Shown piece by piece: positions 23,517 to 30,722 of a DNA stretch of 64,000 nucleotides. The stretch is taken from contig JBDKTA010000054.1 in NCBI GenBank assembly GCA_039680605.1, positions 1 through 64,000 of the forward strand, given 5' to 3'. The notes beneath the pieces were generated by a model. It was not told where the DNA came from. It searched no databases and saw only the letters and a list, made by a program, of their open reading frames with translations. The DNA comes from Planctomycetaceae bacterium (GTDB lineage: Bacteria > Planctomycetota > Phycisphaerae > SM23-33). Positions within the stretch are counted from its first letter, which is position 1. Every line of letters starts with the position of its first letter. Position numbers and translations under genes: made by a program.

Positions 23517-23898
23517 GGCGCGTTGTGTTCTCCCTCGCCTGAAACTCCAAGGCGCTAACCTTCTCCCCGTGCCAGTACCAGGCGTGAACCGTGACCGGCG
23601 GAAAGCCTGGACCGGTGAATTCCCAATGACCGTGAAACTTTCTTTTGGAGTCGCACGGTCCATGGGACCACCCATTCCAACGTCCGTCAGGTCCTTCATC
23701 GTTATGTATCGAAATCTCAATCGGCTGATCGGTCCACCGGCTATGAGTAACCCAGATGGTGCAATCCGACCCTCGCTCCTTCACGGAATACTTCCCGGTA
23801 TATGACGATAAGGTACATAAGGCGATTGCCAGAGCCACGACGCTAAGAACGCCCACAACCCAATGCTTCCATCTAAGGATGAGCGTTAGTGCGGTCAC
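23509..23898 (-). CDS. Prophage membrane-anchored protein of unknown function
   Basis: 129 residues from a GTG at 23898, supported by GGGGAA just upstream and starting one base after the repressor stop. One N-terminal transmembrane helix (about 12-31, VVGVLSVVALAIALCTLSSY) is followed by a soluble, Trp- and His-rich beta domain (CTIWVTHSRWTDQPIEISIH, GRWNGWSHGPC, VHAWYWHGEKV). The domain probably faces the periplasm. It is tightly coupled to the repressor and to the lipoprotein gene. No family recognised. Confidence 0.6.
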   Translation of the reverse strand: MTALTLILRWKHWVVGVLSVVALAIALCTLSSYTGKYSVKERGSDCTIWVTHSRWTDQPIEISIHNDEGPDGRWNGWSHGPCDSKRKFHGHWEFTGPGFPPVTVHAWYWHGEKVSALEFQARENTTRHE

Positions 23899-23899
23899 C

Positions 23900-24763
23900 T
23901 TATTCCCCTTGTTTCATCAGCGGCAGGTGGGCGATGATCTTGTACGCCTTGACGTCCGAGGCCTTGACCTCCATGTCGGCAAAGCCCTCGGCCAGAGACG
24001 CCAGGATCACCCTGCGGCCCTTGAGAATCACCTTCTTAACCTTGGCCCGCCACTCCCCGCCGCTTTTAACCAGCACGCAGCAGACGCCCGAGGTCGGGTG
24101 TCGGTTGGGATCCACCACCACCATGTCGCCGCTGTGGTAGTCGGGCTCCATCGAGTCGCCCACCACCCGAACGGCAAAGGCATTGCGCGGGGCGTCGGCG
24201 AACTCGAGGAACTCATCGGCGGCGCCGGGCTCGAACTGCTCGGCCTCCACGGTGTCCACGCCGTGGCCGGCGGCCAGGCGCCCGATAACAGGGATGTGCT
24301 GGCCCGGCCGACGCGATGATGTCTGCTCGGGTGAGATCGTGCTGTAGCCTCGAAGGGCGGGTCTCACGGTTGCCAGCAGTGATGCCTTGGGCGCTGCCGG
24401 CTTAGCAGCCTGAGGTTCCTCACGTGCCGGCGGTCTGGCCGCCAGGTCCGCCACGGCGCGGGCATAGCCGATCATCTCCATGCGCTGGGCGTCGTCGAGG
24501 CGGCGGAATACGTCGAGCATCCTCGCCTCATCGGCGCTGGTGGCCATGTCGTATCCGGGCGTGGCAACGCGATAAAAACTCTCCACCGCAACGCCGCAGG
24601 CCTTGGCGATGGTGGCGGCGTCCTTGTAGTCCAAATCGTGCCTGCCGGCGAGGATCCGGCTCAACGTGGTCGGGTCCTTGCCGATCAGGCTGGCGATGTT
24701 CTTTCCCAGAACGCCTGAGGACTTGATGGCAAGGCGCATCTTGTCGCGGTCGAATGCGTCCAT
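23900..24763 (-). CDS. CI/LexA-like phage repressor with S24 autoprotease domain
   Basis: 287 residues from the ATG at 24763. Residues 6-65 hold a Cro/CI-type HTH (GVLGKNIASLIGKDPTTLSRIL), about 75-155 a linker, and 158-280 an S24 peptidase domain with the Ala165-Gly166 cleavage site (GRLAAGHG), Ser204 in GDSMEPDY and a Lys at about 241. RecA-stimulated self-cleavage would induce the prophage. There is no Shine-Dalgarno; a TACGAT box 7 nt before the ATG would make the transcript leaderless, as in lambda cI (inference). It controls the operators at 24,845-24,922. Confidence 0.88.
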   Translation of the reverse strand: MDAFDRDKMRLAIKSSGVLGKNIASLIGKDPTTLSRILAGRHDLDYKDAATIAKACGVAVESFYRVATPGYDMATSADEARMLDVFRRLDDAQRMEMIGYARAVADLAARPPAREEPQAAKPAAPKASLLATVRPALRGYSTISPEQTSSRRPGQHIPVIGRLAAGHGVDTVEAEQFEPGAADEFLEFADAPRNAFAVRVVGDSMEPDYHSGDMVVVDPNRHPTSGVCCVLVKSGGEWRAKVKKVILKGRRVILASLAEGFADMEVKASDVKAYKIIAHLPLMKQGE

Positions 24764-24844
24764 AAGGCAAATCGTACGGGCAATTAGAGATTTTTCGCCA
24801 CAAAACAATTTTTTTTCGCGCACGCAAGCTGCGCGTACTTAGCG

Positions 24845-24922
24845 TTTTACGACAAGTATGCCTGCAACTTGTCATAAAATGCCAAGGCACCGCCTTGACT
24901 ATCGGCATAAAACGCCGATAAT
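24845..24922 (+). promoter_or_regulatory. Early rightward promoter and operators
   Basis: Promoter TTGACT (24895-24900), 16-nt spacer, GATAAT (24917-24922). Between the boxes lies the palindrome ATCGGC-N7-GCCGAT (24901-24919). Upstream, GACAAGT-N9-ACTTGTC (24851-24873) sits inside an extended ttttac/ataaaa symmetry. The word CATAAAA-y-GCC occurs at 24873-24883 and 24906-24916, exactly 33 bp apart, and its inverted form overlaps gcgttttac at 24842-24850. I infer cooperative repressor sites on one helix face. Confidence 0.65.
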
Positions 24923-24928
24923 GAAGGC

Positions 24929-25435
24929 ATGATGACCTCCGCCGTTCAGCACGCTTCCGCGTACACCCAACAACACAAGACCCCATGGTCTTTGTGCACG
25001 GTCCCTTCGGGAGCCGAGTACCCTCTTGGCGGAGGTCGCACTCGGTTCTCAGGCGAGCAGGGTTCCGCAGCCGCCAAAACGGCTGCGGTCCCTGCTTCTA
25101 TTTTTCCAACTCAAGAATCGCGCGTGTCGCATGCTCCTCCACATGCGTCACAGTCGCAGGCCGGGTCCTTGGCGCCATCCCCTCGCCAAGGCCCGGCCGT
25201 TGTTTCTTCAGCCGCCGCTGGCGCAGCCGGCGTGGCCACGAACGGAGTATCAAGCCAGGACTCCCATGGTTGCCAGCGGCGGTTCATTGTTCTCATTGTC
25301 GCCCCAGCGCGATCGCGCGTGAAGGCCGACCTGTTGCCCCCACAGACCTACGGACGGGCTCTTGACCTTGCGGCAGCAATCTGTTGCCCCCACGACGGAC
25401 GTGGGGGCAGCGCCGCCCTGACGGAGGTCTTTGAG
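24929..25435. other. Early leader region, coding status unclear
   Basis: The frame used by the next gene is open throughout this 507-bp stretch, starting at two ATGs right after the early promoter. Its residues are Ala/Pro/Ser-rich noise and the stretch contains hairpins: ccgcagccg/cggctgcgg, a gacctccgcc/ggcggaggtc pair (24933-24942 with 25028-25037), two ctgttgcccccac copies, and gcccccac/gtgggggc (25386-25408) just before the next ribosome site. I favour a structured leader over a protein. Confidence 0.35.
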
Positions 25436-25819
25436 ATGGCCGTTTTCACTTCCTTCGGGCCTACGCCATGGACAACCGGGCAGCTTGCCGCGCTGCACGG
25501 CGTCAACGCCGGCCTGGCCAAGCGCCGCCAGCAGGCCCTCGACGAATGGGTCGTGACGGTCCTGGCCGTTCCGCTGGTGGCCCGTTCGGCCCGCGCCGAC
25601 CAGGCGGCCTGCTCGATCGCGGCGATGGTCGAACGCCTCGCGGCGCTGCTGGACCGCGACCGCCAAAGCGTCATGGCACACCTGACGCGACTGGTGAAGG
25701 TGGCCTACGACCGCCAGGCCTCCAGGACGCTCGACGACGCGGCCAAGCGGCTGCCGTCTCAGAGCCGTCAGATTTCAGCTATCAGCCGACAGCCGTCTCG
25801 AAAGGTCGGTGTCGCATGA
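25436..25819 (+). CDS. Small prophage early protein
   Basis: 127 residues. I start it at the ATG at 25436 because GGAGG lies 8 nt upstream. Residues 10-105 are helical (TTGQLAALHGVNAGLAKRRQ, SIAAMVERLAALLDRDRQSV), with a possible HTH-like or oligomerisation role. The C-terminus SQSRQISAISRQPS is encoded by an agctatcagcc dispersed repeat also seen in host gaps. The stop overlaps the next start (ATGA). Function unknown. Confidence 0.5.
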   Translation: MAVFTSFGPTPWTTGQLAALHGVNAGLAKRRQQALDEWVVTVLAVPLVARSARADQAACSIAAMVERLAALLDRDRQSVMAHLTRLVKVAYDRQASRTLDDAAKRLPSQSRQISAISRQPSRKVGVA

Positions 25820-26028
25820 GCGCAACGCAGTACTACGTCGGCCAGCGCGTGATCTTGAATCAGAAGCCGTTCATTGTCGTTGGTCTTCGAACCTCGTCCG
25901 AGGCCGCCATAAAGCTGGTCGCCGAGAACCCCGGCAGCAAATGGACAGCCATCGATAACGGATGGTTCCTGGTCGTCAAGCCCGCAGAGACGTTTGCCCC
26001 GGCTCCAAGCACGGGAGGGGCGAAATGA
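25816..26028 (+). CDS. Small prophage protein, 70 residues
   Basis: Overlaps both neighbours by ATGA, the arrangement typical of phage early operons. The sequence (YYVGQRVILNQKPFIVVGLR, AIKLVAENPGSKW) suggests a compact beta-barrel such as an SH3-like fold. No family recognised. Confidence 0.6.
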   Translation: MSATQYYVGQRVILNQKPFIVVGLRTSSEAAIKLVAENPGSKWTAIDNGWFLVVKPAETFAPAPSTGGAK

Positions 26029-26363
26029 CGCAGTCCGCTACAAGCCGCCACACCCCCTCTGGCGCCGAGAGGGTCCTGGACGCCCTGACCGGTCCGGATC
26101 GTGGCTCGAAGGCCCGTTTTCGACAGCCTCACGATAGCGAAACGAGCCTCAAAAACGATGCGGCCGTGCACCAGATGCGCGTGGCGTTCCTGGCCGACTT
26201 GCCCGTTCGGCAGAAGGGCCTGTTCATCCGGGCCTTTACCGGCAAGAGCCGCAAGGCCGCCATGCGGGCCATGTGCCTACAGTGCGTCGGCAATGAGTCA
26301 AAAAACGTCGCCGCCTGCAACGCGGTCTGCTGCCCGATGTGGCCGTACCGGGAGGTGCGCTGA
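26025..26363 (+). CDS. Zinc-binding prophage protein (C-x2-C...C-x3-CCPMWPYR type)
   Basis: 112 residues, ATG at 26025 overlapping the upstream stop. The C-terminal half carries AMCLQCVGNESKNVAACNAV followed by CCPMWPYR, a four-Cys motif with the CP-x-(W/L)-x-YR ending that I know from many small phage and plasmid proteins. The N-terminal half is charged. Probably a zinc-stabilised DNA- or protein-binding accessory factor; role unknown. Confidence 0.65.
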   Translation: MTQSATSRHTPSGAERVLDALTGPDRGSKARFRQPHDSETSLKNDAAVHQMRVAFLADLPVRQKGLFIRAFTGKSRKAAMRAMCLQCVGNESKNVAACNAVCCPMWPYREVR

Positions 26364-26740
26364 TGGTCGCACTAACCCGGAAGAACAGATGCGCTATCTG
26401 CCGTCGCCCTGTTCGTGCGGACGCAGAGAACACATGGGACCGCCAACACCCGGACTGGGACCTTCCGGCCCACTGGATTTGCGTCGACGAAGCGGTGCAC
26501 AAGACCGCGATGCCGACCAACCGCGGGGCAATCCTCGTCAACGGCCGCAAGGCAGCGGCGCTTCTGGACATCAGCTACAAACAGTTCACTCGCCTCCTGC
26601 CCAGGCTCAAAGCGGCAGGCCTCAAGGTCGTGGAAGTCCCATCGAGCATCCGGGGTGGACGCCCGACCGTTCGCTACGTCTCCAAAAGCATCGACGCCAT
26701 GATCGACCGCGCCGCGCGTCGGGAGGAGTCGCTGTGCTAG
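26363..26740 (+). CDS. Zinc-finger / winged-helix prophage protein
   Basis: 125 residues from the ATG at 26363, which shares its A with the upstream TGA; GGAGG lies 7 nt before. An N-terminal C-x2-C (CAICRR) starts a treble-clef-like module, with a further Cys at WICVDE. Residues 60-125 resemble an excisionase-type winged helix (AALLDISYKQFTRLLPRLKA, then GGRPTVRYVSKS). It may act as a directionality factor or transcription regulator in the early operon; this is inference. Confidence 0.6.
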   Translation: MVALTRKNRCAICRRPVRADAENTWDRQHPDWDLPAHWICVDEAVHKTAMPTNRGAILVNGRKAAALLDISYKQFTRLLPRLKAAGLKVVEVPSSIRGGRPTVRYVSKSIDAMIDRAARREESLC

Positions 26741-26874
26741 AGCTCATGGAAAACCCCGCCATCCAGTTCCTGCAGTGCCTGGCCGCGATGGGCGCTCTGG
26801 CGGCCATGGGCCTTCTTGCCGGCGCGTGCATCGACGCGATGATCCGCTCGCATTCGAAAGAGGAGGAATTATGA
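26734..26874 (+). CDS. Short membrane protein, 46 residues
   Basis: GTG start at 26734 with GGAGGAG 5 nt upstream, overlapping the previous gene. One hydrophobic helix (about 9-32, AIQFLQCLAAMGALAAMGLL) and a charged KEEEL tail. It overlaps the next gene by ATGA. Possibly an accessory membrane protein; a holin role is unlikely at this early position. Confidence 0.5.
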   Translation: MLELMENPAIQFLQCLAAMGALAAMGLLAGACIDAMIRSHSKEEEL

Positions 26875-27557
26875 CCACCGAAACCAAGAGCCGCGATGTC
26901 TACCTGGACCCCAAGGCCTACGCCGACGTGTTCGAGCAGTGGCTTGTCATGACCTACCCGGCCGTCTCGGGGCCGTCGACGCTTGAAGACGCGGCCGCAT
27001 GGCTTGAGGCCGAGTGGAACGCCGGCGACTACCGCAAGGAACCTCTGGCCGGCGGCTTTGCCATCGAGACCCGACGCGACGACAGCTCCGGCGGCATCGG
27101 CCGCGCAGACGTGATCACGGCCCTGAGGGGCCGGATCGCCTACTTCCTGCCGGTGCCGACGGACTGGCTGGCTGTCACCGACGCCGGGGCGGACCTGCTG
27201 AGCATCGACAACGTCCCGGTGCCCCTGGCCGAGGCGCTGCTGGACATCCAGGCCGTCGAGTACGGCCTGAGAGCCGACCTGATGGAGCATCTGGGCCTGG
27301 CCGACAACGACCCGGCCGCCGAGGGCTTTTACCCGCACCTGTCGGTGGCCTCCGTGCGGCCCGTCGGCGACGGCACGCTGACATGCGTGGGCATCGAGAG
27401 CCGGCTCGAGGAAGGCCGACAGACGTTTTCACCCATCAAGCATGCCGACGGGGCGGGACGCGGAAACCGGCGCTGGGCACTAGACACGCCCGCCGGACAT
27501 GGGCTCGTTGCCCATGCCGCTTCCCGCTCCGGCGGCACCACACGTGAAGGAGCATAG
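26871..27557 (+). CDS. Prophage protein of unknown function, 228 residues
   Basis: Starts at the ATG overlapping the upstream stop. Acidic protein with a regular helical core (DPKAYADVFEQWLVMTYPAV, EDAAAWLEAEWNAGDYRKE, ADVITALRGRIAYFLP). The last 40 residues are Gly/Arg-rich and less ordered. No motif recognised. Follows the early operon style of tight overlaps. Confidence 0.6.
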   Translation: MTTETKSRDVYLDPKAYADVFEQWLVMTYPAVSGPSTLEDAAAWLEAEWNAGDYRKEPLAGGFAIETRRDDSSGGIGRADVITALRGRIAYFLPVPTDWLAVTDAGADLLSIDNVPVPLAEALLDIQAVEYGLRADLMEHLGLADNDPAAEGFYPHLSVASVRPVGDGTLTCVGIESRLEEGRQTFSPIKHADGAGRGNRRWALDTPAGHGLVAHAASRSGGTTREGA

Positions 27558-27561
27558 CACT

Positions 27562-28101
27562 ATGGCACGGAAGCGAAAACCCAAGGTGGTGCAGGTGGAG
27601 TTGATCCCGCGCGAGCACGAGGGCAAGGTCCGCCAGCCCTACCAGATCATGGAGGCCCTGGTCGACAAGCATCACGACCACCTGGAAAGCGCCAAGATCG
27701 CCCTGGCGTGGCGCAAGGGCTGGAAGCCCAACCCCGACGGCCATCTGCAACTGGGCAAGGCCAAGAAGTCCACCGACCTCGATCGCGAGATGCACGTCTT
27801 TGACTTCGTGATCCTGTTGAACTTCGAGGTCTGGAACAAGGCCGACTTCACCCGCGAGCAGATGGAGGCCCTGATCGACCACGAACTGTGCCACTGCGAC
27901 GTGTCCAAGGACAAGACCGACGAGGTCAAGATGGACAGCCTCGGCCGGCCCATCTGGCGCATCCGAAAGCACGACGTGGAAGAGTTCCAGGAAGTCATCG
28001 CCCGCCACGGCGCGTGGACGCTGAACCTGCAGAGCTTCGCCCAGATGCTCGACCAGGCCCCCCAGCCGCTGCTGGAAACCGCCGGCGCCGCCGGCGCATA
28101 G
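27562..28101 (+). CDS. Phage metallopeptidase-like protein (HExxH)
   Basis: 179 residues with GAAGGAG upstream. The motif DHELCHCDV gives His107-Glu108-x2-His111, matching the 'putative phage metallopeptidase' family found in many early regions, with the preceding strand VFDFVILLNFEVWN and TREQMEALID helix in the expected places. A downstream RKHDVEEFQEVIARHG segment supplies a possible third ligand. Substrate unknown; proposed roles include cleaving host regulators. Confidence 0.75.
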   Translation: MARKRKPKVVQVELIPREHEGKVRQPYQIMEALVDKHHDHLESAKIALAWRKGWKPNPDGHLQLGKAKKSTDLDREMHVFDFVILLNFEVWNKADFTREQMEALIDHELCHCDVSKDKTDEVKMDSLGRPIWRIRKHDVEEFQEVIARHGAWTLNLQSFAQMLDQAPQPLLETAGAAGA

Positions 28102-28742
28102 ACCCGAACGCTTCACGCTGTTTGACAACCGAATATTTCACCGCAGAGGACGCGGAGAAAGCGGAGTTGCTGGGCGGCAATGGCCCGGCTTCGTGGTTTC
28201 TTCGTACTCTGCGGTGAATCAAGAATGCTGTCGTGCTGCGAAAGCAGAGCGGAGTAATTCGGAGCACCAATGGAGAGACAACTCCATCAACGCGCGAACT
28301 TGCGATGTTTGCCCCCCGCGACCAGGCTACAAACGGAGCTACTGCGGCCCGGCTATGCATGACGACACGCCAGCATTCAATGCCGGGAGCCATGTGGCCA
28401 AAGCCACGGTTCCGCGGACTCTCGCTCTCCGCCGCCTCGGGCCAGATACCCGACACGCGGCGGGCTCCACACCGCGACGGTCTCAGCGGGAACCAAACCG
28501 GCATCTGAAACCCACAGGATCTCTGCGGCTTTCCAAGGCATAAACAGCCCGCTCATTCTGAACTTGGAGGCGGGCTAGACGACGGCCTCCGTGCAAGGCC
28601 GTTCGAGACACGGTCAGGAGTTCAGGGAAAAGAGATCCGCCTTACCACCAGAAGAAGTGAAGACTCAGATGTCAATGTCGGCAAGGCCCTGCCAGGCACG
28701 GATGGCAGGGCCGGCGGCAACGGAAACGGAAAGGACGGGCCA
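28102..28742. other. Gap of about 640 bp with several hairpins
   Basis: Begins with the dispersed accgcagaggacgcggagaa phrase (28138-28157) and its partial inverse (28207-28216, ctctgcggtg). Further on are atggag/ctccat, agcccgc/gcgggct (28546-28552 with 28570-28576) and ggcctccgtgcaaggcc. None of the open frames looks like a protein. A structured RNA or regulatory region is possible. Confidence 0.45.
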
Positions 28743-28931
28743 ATGTGCCAGGGATGTGAATGGGAAGACCTCATCGAGCGGATCGACGAGATGCTCGATG
28801 AGGAAAAGTACGAATGGGCCGCCGACACCCTCGAAGGCATCCGGGGATGGGTGGCCCGCAACGAGCACTGCACCGACAAGCAAAAACAGGCCGTCGACAA
28901 CATCGAAGAGGCGGCCGCCGGCCGCTCCTGA
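28743..28931 (+). CDS. Small acidic prophage protein with CxxC start
   Basis: 62 residues with GGAAAGGA upstream. MCQGCEWEDLIERIDEML begins with Cys-x2-Cys, followed by two amphipathic helices (KYEWAADTLEGIRGWVARNE and TDKQKQAVDNIEEAA). The pattern is common in small phage early proteins. Function unknown. Confidence 0.65.
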   Translation: MCQGCEWEDLIERIDEMLDEEKYEWAADTLEGIRGWVARNEHCTDKQKQAVDNIEEAAAGRS

Positions 28932-28963
28932 TCGGGCGGCAAAAACGAAAGGACACGACCACC

Positions 28964-29491
28964 ATGAATGACATGAAAGACACAGCGGCAGTTGTTGCGT
29001 CGATTGCCCGAGCGCTGCCGACAGCTACGAACTTCGAGTTCTACACCAACGCCTTCGGCCATGATGCCGTCGCCTTCGATTATGAAGGCATCCGGTACTG
29101 CGGGGAATGCAGCTACCCGATCAAGTTGGATGAAAGCAGGGGCAACTTTGCTGTCGGCACTGGCGCGGCGATGGAGTTGTCTGCCAAGATCAACTTGCCG
29201 ACAGTCAATGCCGGCCATGAACCGAAACCCATCAGCGAAATGACCATGGCTGACATCGAGGCCTGGGCCCGCCAGCACCTGCCCCAAGGCGCAACGATCC
29301 AGATCGAGATCACGCACTACCGTCACGGCGGCTGCGAGTTCGTCTCCGAGGCTTCGATGTACGTCGACGAGAAGTGGCGCGACATCAACCCGCAGCGCAC
29401 CCTCGACGACGCCATGGCCCAGATCAACCCGCCCAAGACCATGCTGGCGGAGATCGCCTCAGAGGCGGCAATGAGGGAGGCGACGGAATGA
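28964..29491 (+). CDS. Prophage protein of unknown function, 175 residues
   Basis: ATG at 28964 after GAAAGGA. N-terminal helix, then a beta-rich part (NFEFYTNAFGHDAVAFDYEG, YCGECSYPIKLDE with C-x2-C). A second half (ADIEAWARQHLPQGATIQIE, YRHGGCEFVSEASM) resembles a small alpha/beta domain. No known family recognised. It overlaps the next start by ATGA. Confidence 0.6.
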   Translation: MNDMKDTAAVVASIARALPTATNFEFYTNAFGHDAVAFDYEGIRYCGECSYPIKLDESRGNFAVGTGAAMELSAKINLPTVNAGHEPKPISEMTMADIEAWARQHLPQGATIQIEITHYRHGGCEFVSEASMYVDEKWRDINPQRTLDDAMAQINPPKTMLAEIASEAAMREATE

Positions 29492-29742
29492 GCCTGGCAC
29501 TCAACGCCATCCGAAAAGAAATGGCTGCCACGCGGCCGTACATCACCACCGCCGGCGACTACGCATGGGGCCGGTTCAGCGGCCTGTCGCTGGCGGCTTT
29601 CCTGATCGACTGCAACCACCCGGAAACTGGCCACTGCCCCGACTGTGCCGCCGCCCTGCCCGCCGACGGGTCCTGCTGCGACGCGTGCGGATGGGTGCTT
29701 TCCAGCGACGGCTTGAAGCGACGAACACAACCAAAACCTTAG
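29488..29742 (+). CDS. Zinc-ribbon prophage protein, 84 residues
   Basis: Helical N-terminus (MSLALNAIRKEMAATRPYIT), then a zinc ribbon HCPDCAAALPADGSCCDACG with two C-x2-C knuckles. The stop falls exactly where a host-type cctctgcgggctctgcgccc repeat begins. Role unknown. Confidence 0.65.
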   Translation: MSLALNAIRKEMAATRPYITTAGDYAWGRFSGLSLAAFLIDCNHPETGHCPDCAAALPADGSCCDACGWVLSSDGLKRRTQPKP

Positions 29743-29801
29743 AACCTCTGCGGGCTCTGCGCCCTCCGCGGTAAAGCTTGCAACGAAAGGACAAGACCAC
29801 C

Positions 29802-30722
29802 ATGACCACGACCACCAAACCCACAGACGCCCCTCCTGAAACTGTCGAAGCGGAGGTTGTCGACCCGACGGAACAAATCGCCCTGGCGCCGGTGCAGAAG
29901 GTCCGCACGGCCGACCTGGTGGTTTACACGCCTGAGCAAGTCTCGCTCCTCAAGCGAACCATCGCACAGAACACCACCGACGACGAGTTCGCGCTGTTCC
30001 TGCACGTCTGCAAGCGGTCGGGGTTGGACCCGTTCGCCCGCCAGATCTACGCCATCAAGCGCCGCACCAAGAGGGGCGACGTGATGACGATCCAGACCGG
30101 GATCGACGGCTACCGCACCATCGCCCAGCGCACCAATCACTACGCAGGCCAGGACGATGCGGTATTCGATATTGACAACAAGGGACTGCCAGTGTCCGCG
30201 ACGGTGACGGTCTACCGCATGGTGGACGGAATGCGATGCCCGTTCACGGCTACGGCGCGATGGAAGGAATACTCATCGAACACTAACCCGATGTGGTCTC
30301 AGATGCCCTTCAACCAGCTCGCCAAGTGTGCCGAGGCCCTGGCGCTGCGCAAGGGCTTTCCAGCCGAACTGTCGGGCCTTTACACCGCCGAGGAGATGGA
30401 CCAGGCCGACCGGCCCGAGCCCCGCGAGGTTCCAGCGGCTGACCCGGCCCAGCCCAAGGCTGCCCCGAGGCACCAGCGCGTCAGCCCGCCGCCGCAGGCC
30501 GCCGCGACGCCTTCCGGTGCTGCGGCCGTGAGCGTGTTCAAGACGCCCGAATACGCCGCGATGGTCAAGGCGTTTCAGGCGAAGTTCCCCGGCTCCAGCC
30601 AGAAGCAGTTCCTCAACTACTGCATCGACGTGGCGGCCGGTCTGGATCTGACCCGGCCCGATCAATGGACGATGGGCATTGTCAAAGACATCACGGAGGC
30701 CCTGAGCCATGGCCAGCGATAA
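29802..30722 (+). CDS. bet: Bet/RecT-family single-strand annealing protein
   Basis: 306 residues from the ATG at 29802 with GAAAGGA upstream. Anneals complementary single strands in phage recombination. The RecT/Bet signature KRSGLDPFARQIYAIKR (71-87) is followed by MTIQTGIDGYRTIAQRT and a KCAEALALRKGFPAELSGLY segment. An Ala/Pro-rich linker (about 205-245) leads to a C-terminal helical domain that usually contacts the host SSB. The gene overlaps the downstream PD-(D/E)xK nuclease by 14 bp, the standard exonuclease-annealase pairing. Confidence 0.92.
   Translation: MTTTTKPTDAPPETVEAEVVDPTEQIALAPVQKVRTADLVVYTPEQVSLLKRTIAQNTTDDEFALFLHVCKRSGLDPFARQIYAIKRRTKRGDVMTIQTGIDGYRTIAQRTNHYAGQDDAVFDIDNKGLPVSATVTVYRMVDGMRCPFTATARWKEYSSNTNPMWSQMPFNQLAKCAEALALRKGFPAELSGLYTAEEMDQADRPEPREVPAADPAQPKAAPRHQRVSPPPQAAATPSGAAAVSVFKTPEYAAMVKAFQAKFPGSSQKQFLNYCIDVAAGLDLTRPDQWTMGIVKDITEALSHGQR

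Noticed and set aside
28193-28543. Plus-strand frame of 116 residues in the 28.1-28.7 kb gap
   Set aside because: Competing frames overlap it, composition is irregular, and no ribosome site is present. Listed as a non-coding gap.
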